The position numbers were made by a program, and so were the translations under genes. From the NCBI RefSeq assembly GCF_039555335.1, contig NC_092628.1, positions 97,096,536 to 97,160,535 on the forward strand: a stretch of DNA of 64,000 nucleotides, read 5' to 3'. Source of the stretch: Amphiura filiformis. Lineage: Eukaryota > Echinodermata > Ophiuroidea > Amphilepidida > Amphiuridae. The notes below the pieces were generated by a model that was given only the letters and a program-made list of their open reading frames with translations, did no database searches and was not told where the DNA came from. Positions 44,164 through 56,789 of the stretch are shown here, one piece after another; position 1 is the first letter of the stretch; the number at the start of each line of letters is the position of its first letter.

Positions 44164-47100
44164 ATGTCTTTCTATGCTAATAGGAAGTACAAGTTTCTGG
44201 AGGTGCCGGATAATGGCGAGATAGAAACAGAAGCATTTTTACTAGCCAGTCAAGACAGTGTAATAAATCTTTTAGGTGAGTGCACTCTTGTTCACACTTA
44301 TTTTGGTTTCAAATTCATATGTTGATAGTTTTTGCTAGGTGGTGGCGGATGCGATATCGCCATTTTTGACGTCCCCATTGGATTAAGGGGGTACTACACC
44401 CCTAGCCAACTTTTTGCTTATTTTTGCGTTTTTTCTCAAAAATTATAGCGCATTGGTGACAAGTAAGATATGTATATTATAGGGCAAGGACTACAACTAC
44501 TGCACTGAAGATTCAGCAACTCCAGGTAAGTAGTTATTGATTTATTGACCAAATATTGGTTTTCCCTCATTTTTGACTGTAACTCCACAACTGTTGTCTG
44601 TGCTGAAATAAAATTTCCAGTGTGGCAGTTGTAGTCCTTGCCCCTATAATATACATATCTTACTTGTCACCAATGCTCTATCATTTTGAGAAAAATGCAA
44701 AAATAGGCACAAAATTGGGCAGGGTGTAGTACCCCTTAACACGTAATCATGAAATCTTCACAAACAATTCTAAATTTGTTATGTGGTGTCAAAGCATAAT
44801 TATTTTACTCTAAAACCGTTGGGGTACGACAAAGTACCCCACTGTAAGTATGTTGTTTTTCAATTTATTAACTGCTAGCCGTCTATTTTGAATGGGGCTG
44901 TCAGCCTTGTATTTTCGCCAGCCTCGAACGTCACGTGTTGCGTGTCCTTTTTGCAAATATTTTTCAAGTTGGCTTTGCCCCCAAAATTGTCACCTAAAAT
45001 GGATACGGTACATATGTTGCACATTACCTGCTAGTGTTTATTTTAGAGGTATTTTTTCTCAGTATCTGTTATTATGTATTTATACTTGTATCATGTATAA
45101 AGTAAATCCTTCTTAGCTAAATTGATGAAAGTATATTATGGCATGTGTCAATATTTGGTAATCTGCTCCAAGGCATTTTTGAAAATGGAGTTACTATTAT
45201 AATTACCTTGTAGGAACATTAATACTGAAAACACCAAAGGTCTAGCATAGTTGGTTCTAAAGTTATGAGGTTTTGTGGGGTATTTTCTTATGTATTTTAT
45301 TGTTTTTTACTCCACATTTTTGCCTTTATCTCAGTTTCAATTTTGTCAGAATTGTCAAAGAAAAATGTCAGTGCAGATTCAGTGAATTTGATATTTATGT
45401 GCACTCAAAATGTGTTCATTGATATTAAAGATTATAGTGCTCAACACTTGTTTGCCCATGTATTTGCACCAACCACTTGATGTAGTTAATCATTGATTGG
45501 GTATCAATTAGTCACATATGTACATGCTGCATGTGTGATGTGTATAATTATTTTAATTATGATGAGTACATGTACTGCAGTAGCTAGATAGCCATAGACC
45601 ATTATGGTCTATGCTATAGCTACCAATAAATGAAAAAGATGTGATATTATACTGGCATGAAATTGACAAAAATGCAAACCAGAAGACTGCAAATTCAGCA
45701 AGGATCAGAGAATTGGTTCTCTCAATGATTCTCAAACTTAGATTGGGAGAGCCAAAATTGATTCTCTAAGATTATCAGGCCTCAAAATAAGAAAAAAATC
45801 CAAGGGTCCTCCGGACCATTGCCTTTGAAATTTCAAGGGTCCTCAACATTTTCAAAAGTCTGACCCTAGACCCTTGCCTTTGAAATTTGAAAACCGGGTT
45901 GAAAATAGGCATGGGAACATTAAGCGGATGTACCGTTAAACGCATACGCATGATCCGTTAAGCGTTTAGCAATTGTGTCAAACGTGTAACACGCAAGTCA
46001 TTTTCAACCTTCAATTTTCCATTCTTCAATGCTTATCAACAATTTACATGAAACTTGGCTCAAAACATTCGTTATTTAACACTAATACGTCGAAATAATG
46101 CATAGTTTCTGACATGTTTGGGCCGTTGACTTCTCGAAATTTTACCAAATGTACGGCGCCATTGGTACTAACATATTCTATTAGAAACTCCGGTTTTGTG
46201 AGGTGCACCGCACCTATCGTATATTCATGAAATCTTGCCGCCAGATGGGGCTGGATCAATGCATGTTAATACGTTAAACGCACCCATCACCGATGCGTTA
46301 AATGTGCAGGAAAATAAACGGAATAACCCATCCCTAGTTGAAAACTTGATGTGAAACTAAAATGAAAGTGTTCTCAGGGAGCTGGATGTATTATGTCATG
46401 TATGTGAACCAGATTTTCCAGTGGAACAACAAAACTAGGATTTTCTGCTTTTTGCTTGGTTCAATTTTTACGGGTCACACTGACCTGTACCGTAGGAAAT
46501 TTGCGGGTCTGCGCCTACTATCACAGGTATTTGATGCGAGGACCGCCTTATTTCGAATGCTGAAGATTATGCCTACATTTTGTATTCCACACGCAGGAAA
46601 AGTGTATTTGATTCAACGGTCAAATTTTGATTTGGTTATTCTATGCCAAATATTAAAAAATATTAGTAACAACTGACTACATGTAATGAGATAAAATGAA
46701 AGAAAACTTGCTTACTATCCAGCTGCTTAAAGGATTTAAAATTATATTATGACTTTAATTCATATTTGCTCTGTTGTCCTAAAAATACAATGTATGAATC
46801 CAATTCTAAAGGGGTGAGTTGGAACATGTATAAACATTACAAATATGCCAAAAAATGAAGTTTGAAAAAAAAAATGACCAAACTCATTTTGAAAATTTTG
46901 TACATTATGGCTTTAAGTCTCGCTTGATGAGTTAGTGAGATTGAGAATCTTATCTATTTTGATTTTAAAAACATATTAAAACTAGTTCCACAAAATTGCA
47001 CAAACAGTATCAACCTAAAACGCACCCTGGTCACTACAGGTCATTTCAAGGGGTTGTTTATTATCAATTTACTATATAAAAGTTGAACTTTTAAAAACCA

Positions 47101-50100
47101 GACATTCTCCAATTAGCAGCAAAGCAATCTTGCATATCTCAGGGTAGGCCTATACAAAATGTAGCAAACACACCTGAAGACAAATGTCTCAGCGATTGCA
47201 AGTCAATGCTGAAGTCAGTTTCCTGTGATTCACATTGGAGTGTGCTATTCTAGGTGAAATACATACACCCTCTATGGAAAACATGACCTTACTCACCCAT
47301 ACAAGGGGTGCAGTGTAGATTTCAATGGAGCACAGATCCTGGGTTCCAGGGTCTGTGAATGGAGTCATCTTTTCAGGTATTCCCCATTTGATTTTCACAC
47401 TCCCTGTGTGGAAGATTAAGGTTATGTCTTCCATAGGGGGTGTATTTCAACTGGAATAGCCCATTTTTACCCAGGGGCCATTCAAGTATACAACCTCAAA
47501 AAAGTTCTTAATTCGAACGCTGCTAGTGTATACAATTTATTTTCATACAAACCAATTGTTTTCATTTTAAATTTATGTTTTGATGAATCGCAAAACATAC
47601 CAGTAATTAATAATGATAAAATTGGATGCTTTATGCCCAATATTTATTGGTCTTGCTGTTAGTTTTTTTTGGCTCGACTACAATTGGTCAAATGTTTTAA
47701 AATTCATAGCTCGACCAATAAATATGGGCTCAGTCAATCCAATTTTATATCCTGCTTTTAAAACAGCCTACTGGCAAACTATCCCTAAACAAGCCTATGT
47801 TACAACAAAGTTTGCCCCAAAACAACATTTTTGAACTGAAATGTTAAGAATATTACAAAAAAAAATCAATAATTAGCAAAAAACCTATTACAAGTTTACC
47901 AATTTAAGACAGGCCAGGGTATATATATTTTTACAGAATATTTTTCCCATACCTTTATTTTGTAGTGTTATGTGTATATCTTAGTTGAATCATCTATTGT
48001 AGTTGAAATATATTGATTTTAAAAAGATTTGAAATAAAAACACTGAAAAGGCATTTTTGTATTATACACATAATTTTATAGCGAGTTTCATGACTATTTT
48101 AAATGTCAGGATAATCTGTATGCATGACACATACAGCATGATATGAGATTTTTATTGGCAATAAAATGGTAGTGAAACACCTAAGCAAGCATCCTATAGG
48201 TCTATATCTGATATCACATATCAGCTGATGGGATATACCTTCCACTGCCATGCAGAAAACAACGGCTGTAGTTACCAATTGCAGGTGTTATCTGAGAAGA
48301 TCTTTGTTGGATATGTACATTAAAAAAATATTACTCAGGAATTAAAGTATGCATATGGTCATTTTCACAGTAAAGGGTGTAACTTTTGATTTTTTGGGTC
48401 AAAATTTCAAACCACTTAAATATGTTTCTGTTTACTGAAATCATGCATAGAAGCAACTTAAATTCCAGTAAAATAATGTTTCAAGGCTTAAACCTTTTGA
48501 TTTCTAATAAAAAATTTGACATTTCCATAACATTTTGGTTAAAATCTAAGAAAAAATGCATTTTACATAACCTCAGAAAATTATGACATGAAAGCTGGAA
48601 TACATGTGAAAGCCCATTCCAAAGTAAGTCAACAAATATAAGTTAAATTTTATACCATGTTTTGCTATGTTTGTAATTGCAGTTTTGAAATTTTTTAACA
48701 TCAAGTGTCATTTACAATGGAAATTTCCAAACCTTAAACATATTTTTTAAGTTTTAATTGGGTTCCTAAAATAATTTGAATGTCTAACTTCATGTACAAA
48801 TACTACTTGATGAAAGGAACCTCCCAGCCAAGTTTCATAGAAATTGGAGTTATTTTTTAGAATTGGCAATTCAAGCAATTTGTGTTTCGGAGGCTTCAGT
48901 TAACAACACAGGTGATCATAAAAGTAAAATATTTGGCTAACCACTACAAGTTGACATAAAAAAAAAATGTTTTTTGCATGTGAAGCCTCCGAAACAGGCT
49001 TTTTTGGATATCAGTATATTTTTCAAACATTAGCCATAATGTCAATTTTTTTTTAAATTTATGACATTCTGCACATATCAAGTAATAATTACAATGCAGA
49101 TATCAGTATGAAACACACCAATTTAGATATGCATAGATGATAATTAATCTTATTGTTGTTTCGGAGGCTTCATTTGTTTCGGAGGCTTCAATTGTTAACG
49201 GAAAGTTTGTATTGGGTCCCATTTTCAAACGGTGATATATATCTCCACGATTTAAAAACATGTGACTTGAGGATCTACTTTGCTACATTTTGATAAATAG
49301 ATTGGATGAGCTCTTTTATTTATATTTGCACAAGCTTGCTGAACAGTTTGTTTCGGAGGCTTCAAAAAGTTAACGGAAAAACGGCTCTTTGAAGTCAAGA
49401 TTTTATAAAAATTTTAAAAGCTTGCAAATCGACTAATTTTTGTTACCCATTTCAAGTTAAGATAACAACTGTTATGAATCAAGAAGAAGTGAAGAAATAA
49501 CCAAGAATTATGAACTAAAGCTACACCCACAAAGTTTGTTAACAATTGTTAACGGAAAATGAAGCCTCCGAAACGACAAATATCGAAGTCCGGTTCTCAA
49601 AAATACAGGGCTGTTCACAATTAAATCTAATGTGGCAGTGTTTACTGAACATATGACTGTACTTTCAGGATAAGAAAAATTATCCATGAACTAACTGAAG
49701 AAAACACAGGGTTTTACAAAAATGTTACTGTTTTTTATAGTTTTTCAAAATGGCAATATTAAGTACATTTAAGCCTGCTAAAACTGAACGCAGTAACACC
49801 CAAAGCTGATTATGCTACCCAAGGTAGCTGCTAACTAGATGACTTATGTGGCCAAAAATCATGGAATTCTGTGGCTTTATTAGAACACTACGGATTAAAA
49901 TGTTAAAAATCCAAAGTTACACCCTTTACCGTGAAAATGACCATATATGTAAAATTATAAATCAGTAAAGGCAATAAAATCATAATAGTGTGGCAGACTA
50001 AGCCAGTTTGCATTTAAAGCCATATTGTAACATTTCTATAAAATAGATTAGTATTTCTTTTCCATTTATGTTAGCTTTTACTGTCAGATATGTTCCTTTT

Positions 50101-53100
50101 AATTTTGAGACAAACAAGTGAGGTAAAGCAACGAAAATTTGAATTTACTTCTAGCGCCAATGTGTGTTATCTCCTGCGGTTGTAATACGATACTACCCTT
50201 TGATGTTTGTGTCCCTCACGCCGTGTACGTAGGCCTATTGTGTTATGAACATCGCAAATGTGTTTGACGTATACAATATTTCCATTGTAATAATAAACCG
50301 TCTTATTAAGCGTGCCTGTAGCAGGAATACTACCGCATTTCTATAATAATACTCAGTTAAGGGATGGGGTATAAACATTTGGACAGTATTTTTTGTGGGA
50401 GATGAGAGCACACCAGAGATATCGAATTGCTTTCTGAATACGAAAAATGTATCGAGTAATTTTGATTTTTTGAAATTTGCAATGTAATACACATTTTATG
50501 GCAAATAATTAGAAATTGATATTTTTGGTATTTAACAGTCCTTGAAGTAAATTTTATAAATCTGATGATATGTACTTTTAAAAGTGTATGTAACTGGGAA
50601 GAAAAGCCGACGATCAATTGAAAATTTTGACCTTTCGTATTGAAGATGGATTTTTTCCCCAAACACCCCAAAAATTAGGTCTTTTTGTCTTCAAAAAAAA
50701 TCTTCAATATGAAAGGTCAAAATTTTCAATTGATCGTTGGCTTTTCCTCCCAGCTACATACACTTTAAGTACATATCATTAGATTTTTAAAGTTTACTTT
50801 GAGGACTGTTATATATCAAAAATTTAAAAAATATCAAATATGAATAATTTGTCATAAAATTTGTATTATATCGCGAATTTCAAAAAATCAAAATTATTTG
50901 ATATCAGAAGGGCTTTCTTCGTATTCAGAATGCAGTTCGATATGTCTGATGTGCTCTCATGTTCCACAAAAAATACTGTCGAAATGCTCATTCCACATCC
51001 CTTAAGTTGCCGACGCAATATTGCGCTGAGAACTTTAATCTTAAGGGCTCTGTAACCCACCTTTGTGTGCAGTATTTTTTTGTGGGACCTGCGAGCACAT
51101 CAGACACACCAAATATACATTCTGAATATGAGAAATGTCCTTCTGATATCGAATAATTTAGATTTTTGAAATTTGTGATATAATACAAATTTATTGCAAA
51201 TTATTAAAAACAGTCCTCAAAGTAAACTTTATAATTTATATTACCGTATTCGTTCCAATAACCGCCCATGCCCCAATAAGCGCCCACCCAGCGACTTTGC
51301 AACAAACACAATATGAAATTATTAACCGCCCATCCAATGTTGTCAAAATTCTTCCAGTAAGCTTACCTGTCGAGTGAATTTACATGCATCAAAAGTATCC
51401 AAAATGTGCACCAAAATTAAATTATGACGCTATTTCATTGTGGGCAGACGTATAGATATTAAAAATACTTCACAATAACCGGACCTGCAAATGCCTTTAA
51501 AAGGCCAAGTTTGAGGATTTTCTAACTCAAAATCGTATTTTCCGGCGGCGGCCATCTTTGTTAGTGCGCCCTCAAAAACATTGTCAATATAATATTAATA
51601 ATTATATATACACACTTTGTGAGGGCACACTAACTGTGAGTAACTAAATACTTTCAGACGGTGATTGATGACTAAAAACAAGGTAAAAAATAAGCGCCCA
51701 CCCAAAATGACTTTGTTAAGCGCCCTGGGCGCTTATTGGAATGAATAGGGTACTTCAGAAATAAATCAATTTGGAATGTCAAATTTCAGGATGGTATGAT
51801 ACCAAAATCTCATCAACAATGAGTAAATGGGGGGGGGGATGAGGCTGTCAATAGGGTCACAGGCCTTTAAATACAGAAAAATACCCACAAATATTGTGCT
51901 TTAAAATTTTAGTTGAAAACAAAATTTCACTACTAAGGTTAGGGGAACAACTAAATGTTTAGATTATTTTGTATTAAATTTTGGTTTGTAAAAGCATTTG
52001 CATCCATCGGTTGTGAGTGATCAGCAAAATTATAGCTGGTAAACTAATACCCCATTGGCTTTGTTAATTTGCCAGCGAAGTGTTACGTGTAATCCGATTA
52101 TCACTATGTCAACTGGATCATGCTTTTGAGTTCTGCACCACGATCAAAATGATCGCAACACAAAGTCTATGGCATGTAGTACCAATTCCAAAAGGTGCAT
52201 GATCCAGTTACCAAGGAGTTATGTAACCATTTCGCTGGCGAATATACAAAGCAGCCAAATGAAATGTTAAATTTAGTTCTCATGTGACTAACGAATTCAT
52301 TGTGGATCCTTCATAGGACTTTAAAGTTGTGCAACAGTGTACATAATGTATGTAGTAAAGTGTGTATTAGATATCCATAGTTGGATAAGCATGAGCAGGA
52401 AATGATTACCATGCAGACTTAGTAAATTCCAGACTAGCTTACAAACAATTCCATTGTATGGTTGGCATGACAGTATGTGTGTTTACCAAAATTGTAATTT
52501 AGAGTGCTCCAAAATCAGAACCAGTGATATTGCTAATTATTTTCTTTTGCCAAGTGAAACATATCTAAATCCTAGTCCTTTAAAAGTCAAATTTTAATAT
52601 CTCTGTAATATGGAGGAAGATGGGCCAAAAACATGCAATTGCGCATGTTTTCTTACAATTGGAGTCACAAAATTCAAAGACAAGTTTGGTACGAGTCTAA
52701 GCATGCAAAGTTAGCTCATACTTTTAATATATTCTATTATGTTTGATAAGTGGAAATTAGTTGTTACATGATAAAGATTAGAAAATATGTTTTCCACACA
52801 AATTAAAAAACTTACTGTGAAATTAGTACAAGTCTTTGGGTTTGATTGTCAATGGATATGAAAATGCCATAAAAATGCATCTTTTTGGCCCATTTTTGCA
52901 AAAATTGACCAAATATTAAAAATTTGACTTTCATTGCCAGTTAGAACTAACTAACAGATTTCGTTTAGCTCTGTTTCATTTGGCAAAACAGAATTATTAT
53001 TGAATCCCCAATTATAGAATCAAAAAATGTATTTTGCTTTTTGAAAAACCATACACACATACCCAAACCAACACTTACATACAATCATACATGTACACAT

Positions 53101-56100
53101 ACGTAAAATGCAATAATTTAGTAATTATTTAGACACATGTTTCAAACATTTATGGGTATTTAACATGTACATTGTACAAACATATTTGTTTTCTGTTGAT
53201 TCCTGTGATGCTTGTCTTGTTTGTCCATATCTTTAAATAAGCACTGACGACTTTACACTGGGTTGGCAGTGGATGGTCACATTTGACAAGCATTTGCTTG
53301 CTTTTATAATGTTGTCTAACATCATGTTCATTTCTATAAAATTGAATATTTTTCTTATTTACATACATTTCTGTTTAATTTTCAGATATTTTAGGACCTA
53401 AAGCATTTGCATTTGTGAAGGCAGATGTCAATGGCAATATAAGCGTAAGTTGGTTCTCATATTAAATATTACATTTTGCAGTAGACTAATAAAAAATGAA
53501 ATTCAATGTAGATATATTGACTAAATTGATTTCTTAATTGGTACATATTTCTGTATGTCTGGCTATTATTGTAATTTGTTTATTAATAATTTCCATGATT
53601 GGAACTTGTACTTCTGTCAAGTTCACATCAATATTCTTCTCTACCTACCGGAAGTCAGTTTCACCAAAATTATCTTTTCATTGCGTATCCTGGAGCAACC
53701 TGTAAGGTATGTTGCTCAGGAAAGTGTACGGTATGGCTCCGATGATCTTGTGTCTGGGCTGCTGATGGATACGCTGTTAGAACCTGCATATGGTATTGAG
53801 GGAAGGAATTTTGGTCAAATTGACTTCTGGCAGACAAACCAAAATTTAACCTAATTAGTAAGATGATGTGTGCAAGTCACATTGTACTCCCAATTTCTGC
53901 AAAATACAGCACTTAGAATTATTTTTGATTTAAAAATGTTAATACTGTTTTGTCAAATAAAACATAGCTAATCCATTTAATTGGAACTAAATGGCAATAA
54001 AATGCCAAATTTTAATATTTAAGGGGCAAAAACATAGCACAAATGAGAAGCATTTAGAATCTTGAGTGTAGGCTATAAAGATATTACTCCTAATCATACT
54101 AGTTTATGAAAATTTTAATAATTGGTAATAAACATGATCAAAAACAATAGGAAATGTGTTGCTTAAAATTAAGCGCATAGACTGATGTTAGACTTTGAAC
54201 AAGTCTTTTGTTGATTGTCACACCAAACAAAAACACTCTAAAATGCAAGTTTTGGTTATTATTTTTAAAAAGTTGCCAAATATTAATATTTGATTTTTAT
54301 TGCCAGTTACGTTCATCTGTAAAGGATTAGATTTGAGCTGTTCTATTTTTCAAAATTGGATATTTTTTGATGTATGCATTTCTTACGCACACACCAAAAT
54401 TCTAGCACAGCATCATTGCCTAGGGGCTGTTAAAGGGTAATTTGAAGTTTTTATTTCTATTGTTTTGAGATCTATAATTTTGAAATTGGAAAGTATATAA
54501 CTGCTTGTTTTAAAAACTAGCACTACCCCTGCTCACTGGTATGGTTTTTTTTGTGTTGATTGAAAGTATCAAAATCTAGGCTGCTAATTTTAAGATTATT
54601 GATATTTTGTTCCAGAAATTAAAAGCAAGATATGATGAGAATCCAAGCAAATATAAAACCCTTACTGCCATAGTATTAGAAGAAATAGAACAGGGAACTA
54701 CAAGGAGACCACACTCTGCCACAGATGCCTTATTATGGCTCACCAGGTATGTGTAATTATATCAACCACGCCACATAAAATCACATTCCTATCAGTCTGG
54801 CCCTCTGTTCATATGTCCATGTGGCTCTCTGTTACAACTGTATCTTAAGATCTGTTAGCCATGTGGTGGTGAAACATGGTGAATGGAAAGATACTCACCT
54901 GTTCAATGTAGGTGTAATATTTTTGTTGAAAATATGCAAATTCAAATATAGGTAATCTGTACAATTTATTATGCAAATATCTTTGGAAATATATACCAAA
55001 CTGTGTGGACAAAATCAAGCAAGTTCTGTCAGGCACATGGTAATGAAAATTAATGGAATGAAGAATATCCATATGCTAAACATCTGCTATGGTTTTCAAT
55101 AGATTTTCTAACATTTGTTTAATAAGACTGCTGTGTTTGTTGATACCATTTTACCAAACAGTAGAATAGTAGATCTCTATTACAATATTACAAATGTCAT
55201 AAATTTCATGGGGGGGGGGGGGGGGGGAATTGTGTCAATTGAATGGTTTGAAAATTTGAAAACAAATACAAAGGAAAATATCCTTGTATTTAGTGGGGGA
55301 TCCAGCTTCATTTTAGAAGGTCAGGTGCTTATTTGAGGGGGATCAAGCCCCATTTTCCTCCCCTAAATTTGGCATAAAGGCCACAGTGGTTGGATGGGTT
55401 TTTTATTCTGTGTGGAGGGAATTTATATTGACATTATTTCATTGTAATGTTTTTAACCATTACAAAATGTTATATTTTACCATTGTTCTGTTCTCTTGTG
55501 TGCAGGGGCCTTCATTACATGAGCCTTTTTATCTGCAATATGCTCCAAGATGAGAAGCAAGAAGAGAGTCTGAAGCACTGTATGCAAGATGCTTATAATA
55601 AATCATTGAAACCATACCATCCTTGGGTAGTCCACAAAGGTGTACAGGTAAATTAGATTGAAGACCTGGTGTCAATAGTGTCCTGATTGCGAACTTTAAG
55701 GTGGTTTTAACGGCTATGGTGTCATGCACAGATTTGCTTGAAAATGATACATGATGTGTAGATGGGGATGTGAAGCACAAACACAAGTTCCAGTTCTAAA
55801 TTTTGTGTGCCAACTCGTATCGCGACTGGCAAAGTGTGGATTCATTACAGATTAACAATGGTTGGCTTATGTACAAAGGTATAGGCAGGCGGCGGATGAC
55901 ATGATCGAGCCGGCAACTCGTGAAACCGCCCGGCCGTATGGCATTTTCCATATACTCGGTTAGGTTTGTGGGGTTCATTATCGAACCCCAACGGTTTTAA
56001 CTTGTATTTATATTATTTATCAACATAGGCCTATTTGTTTGTGATATTTCAAGCGTTTTAAAATTTCAAAATAATCCCATTCAATTACACGGTTGACGAT

Positions 56101-56542
56101 GAAAATTTACTGAATTTAGGGAATGCACGTCATACACCACCTGGGTATAGGAAGAGTTGTTGAAATGTGTAAATCAACCACAATTTTGTACAGTGTATAT
56201 TTGAACACCCAAAAATGACATCTTAATTCTAAATTAAGTTTTAAAAATTAAGAAAAAAACACATTCCGCATTCGTTTTTAAAAATCCCATGGGCTTTAAG
56301 ACATAGCATTATTTTTTAAACCTTAACAGGAATTTACAAATAATAATATAATTGTTGACTAATTTAACTTTCAGATTGCATTTATGGCGATGCCATACCG
56401 GAGTCAGCTGATGCACAGCCTAAGCAATGGTGTGGACCAAGATATACTCAAACAAGATATCCAAGACTACCATGATCTACTCCAAGGACATGTAGACACC
56501 ATCAAAGAATTCTATCAACAACGGCAATTAGAACGTATATGA
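44164..56542 (+). CDS. GLTP: Glycolipid transfer protein, five coding exons, 203 residues
   Basis: Exons: 44164-44275, 53386-53444, 54616-54746, 55506-55647, 56375-56542. All junctions are GT-AG with agreeing phases (1, 0, 2, 0). GLTP-fold proteins are cytosolic all-helical carriers that move glycosphingolipids between membranes. Sugar-binding residues of the fold are present: Asp51, Asn55 and Lys58 (KADVNGNISK), Trp98 (LLWLTRGL) and His139 (YHPWVVHK). The Trp favours glycolipid over ceramide-1-phosphate binding; CPTP has Arg here. Length is close to human GLTP (209). The C-terminus (RQLERI) lacks the Tyr near the end of vertebrate GLTP. TEAFL, LGP and SATDALLWL resemble the C-terminal domain of PLEKHA8/FAPP2 more than GLTP itself. 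An in-frame TGA 33 nt before the ATG argues for a stand-alone protein, unless CAG at 44146-44148 is a splice acceptor. Confidence 0.93.
44340..44945 (+). repeat. Dispersed repeat (copy of 12322-12585) with insert
   Basis: In GLTP intron 1. Matches the minisatellite-borne copy on both sides of a 349 bp TTAA element. Confidence 0.82.
44387..44735. mobile_element. TTAA-type MITE, 349 bp, with empty site at 12361
   Basis: GGGGGTACTACACCC and GGGTGTAGTACCCC ends; TTAA on both sides (44383-44386, 44736-44739). Long inner inverted arms include TATATTATAGGGCAAGGACT. The other host copy carries a single TTAA. Confidence 0.92.
45906..46336. mobile_element. hAT-like MITE, 431 bp
   Basis: TAGGCATGGG...CCCATCCCTA ends with exact 8 bp duplication GTTGAAAA (45898-45905, 46337-46344). 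Many CGTTAAACGCAT-type words inside. In GLTP intron 1. Confidence 0.87.
46605..46912. mobile_element. Partial copy of the 62909-63210 element
   Basis: Shares GATTTGGTTATTCT, ATTAGTAAcAACTG-like and right-end GTACATTATGGCT with the complete copy; TTAA follows at 46913-46916. The left end is lost. Confidence 0.6.
47244..47460. mobile_element. MITE, about 217 bp
   Basis: GCTATTCTAGGTGAAATACA at the left and the inverted TGTATTTCAACTGGAATAGC at the right, followed inward by CCTCTATGGAA/TTCCATAGGGG. GLTP intron 1. Confidence 0.75.
47612..47752. mobile_element. Small inverted-repeat element
   Basis: ATAAAATTGGATGC...CAATATTTATTGGTC pairs with GACCAATAAATATGGGCTCA...AATCCAATTTTAT. No coding sequence. 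Confidence 0.65.
48352..49949. mobile_element. 1.6 kb TIR element with repeated TTTCGGAGGCTTCA motif
   Basis: The ends are inverted over about 37 bp (CATATGGTCATTTTCACAGT at the left; its complement with small changes ends at 49949). Inside, GTTTCGGAGGCTTCA occurs about six times on both strands (near 48886, 48983, 49159, 49175, 49347, 49559), often with GTTAACGGAAA. No transposase ORF. It lies in GLTP intron 1. Confidence 0.75.
50361..51001. mobile_element. 641 bp foldback TTAA element
   Basis: Near-palindrome centred about 50680. GGGATGGGG...CACATCCC ends, TTAA at 50357-50360 and 51002-51005. Same family as 31504-32161. Several ORFs on both strands here are mirror translations of the palindrome. 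Confidence 0.9.
51045..51240. mobile_element. Half-copy of the foldback TTAA element
   Basis: Starts after TTAA at 51041-51044 and shares TTTTTGTGGGACCTGCGAGC-type sequence with one arm of the neighbouring full copy. It is cut off where the next element begins. Confidence 0.7.
51242..51752. mobile_element. TIR element with GCGCCC motifs, 511 bp
   Basis: TACCGTATTCGTTCCAATAA at the left and TTATTGGAATGAATAGGGTA at the right are imperfect inverted ends (26 bp with mismatches). AAGCGCCCACCC words repeat near both ends. Replaces the missing arm of the element before it. Confidence 0.78.
51753..53385. other. Rest of GLTP intron 1
   Basis: No coding sequence. An imperfect inverted pair (GCCAGCGAAGTG.../...TTCGCTGGCGAA, 52070-52241) contains CTGGATCATG/CATGATCCAG and is probably an old MITE. 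Confidence 0.45.
55210..55227 (+). repeat. Homopolymer of 18 G
   Basis: Uninterrupted G run in GLTP intron 3. The length may be a sequencing or assembly approximation. Confidence 0.9.
55886..56143. mobile_element. hAT-like MITE, 258 bp, in GLTP intron 4
   Basis: CAGGCGGCGGATGAC and GTCATACACCACCTG ends, exact 8 bp duplication GGTATAGG (55878-55885, 56144-56151). The unoccupied site is present at about 20823-20830. Confidence 0.9.
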
Positions 56543-56744
56543 TGTTCAGTTTTGTATTGTATATTGTATTGTTCATTCCGTGTTGCCTCATGTTCGGTGG
56601 TGACAGCTGTACTTTTACACAGTTGTAGCCCAAGCATGTATGCATGACGCTCTACAGTATAAGGTTGGTGCACACTATTGGTGATGGTATTGGATACTGC
56701 AACCAGCAAAATGCGCATGTATGTCACTACCAAATTTGAGGTGA

Positions 56745-56750
56745 AATAAA
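56745..56750 (+). promoter_or_regulatory. Candidate GLTP polyadenylation signal
   Basis: AATAAA 203 nt after the stop codon, in GTGAAATAAAGTG context. First canonical signal downstream. Confidence 0.55.
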
Positions 56751-56789
56751 GTGTAGATATTCCTATCTTCATGTAGAGGGCTGTTCCTC

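Noticed and set aside
50235-51188. Cluster of related ORFs on both strands (MYYIANFKKSK-type)
   Set aside because: They repeat because the foldback TTAA element is palindromic; not protein-coding.
55529-55786. 85-codon minus-strand ORF
   Set aside because: Antisense of GLTP exon 4.
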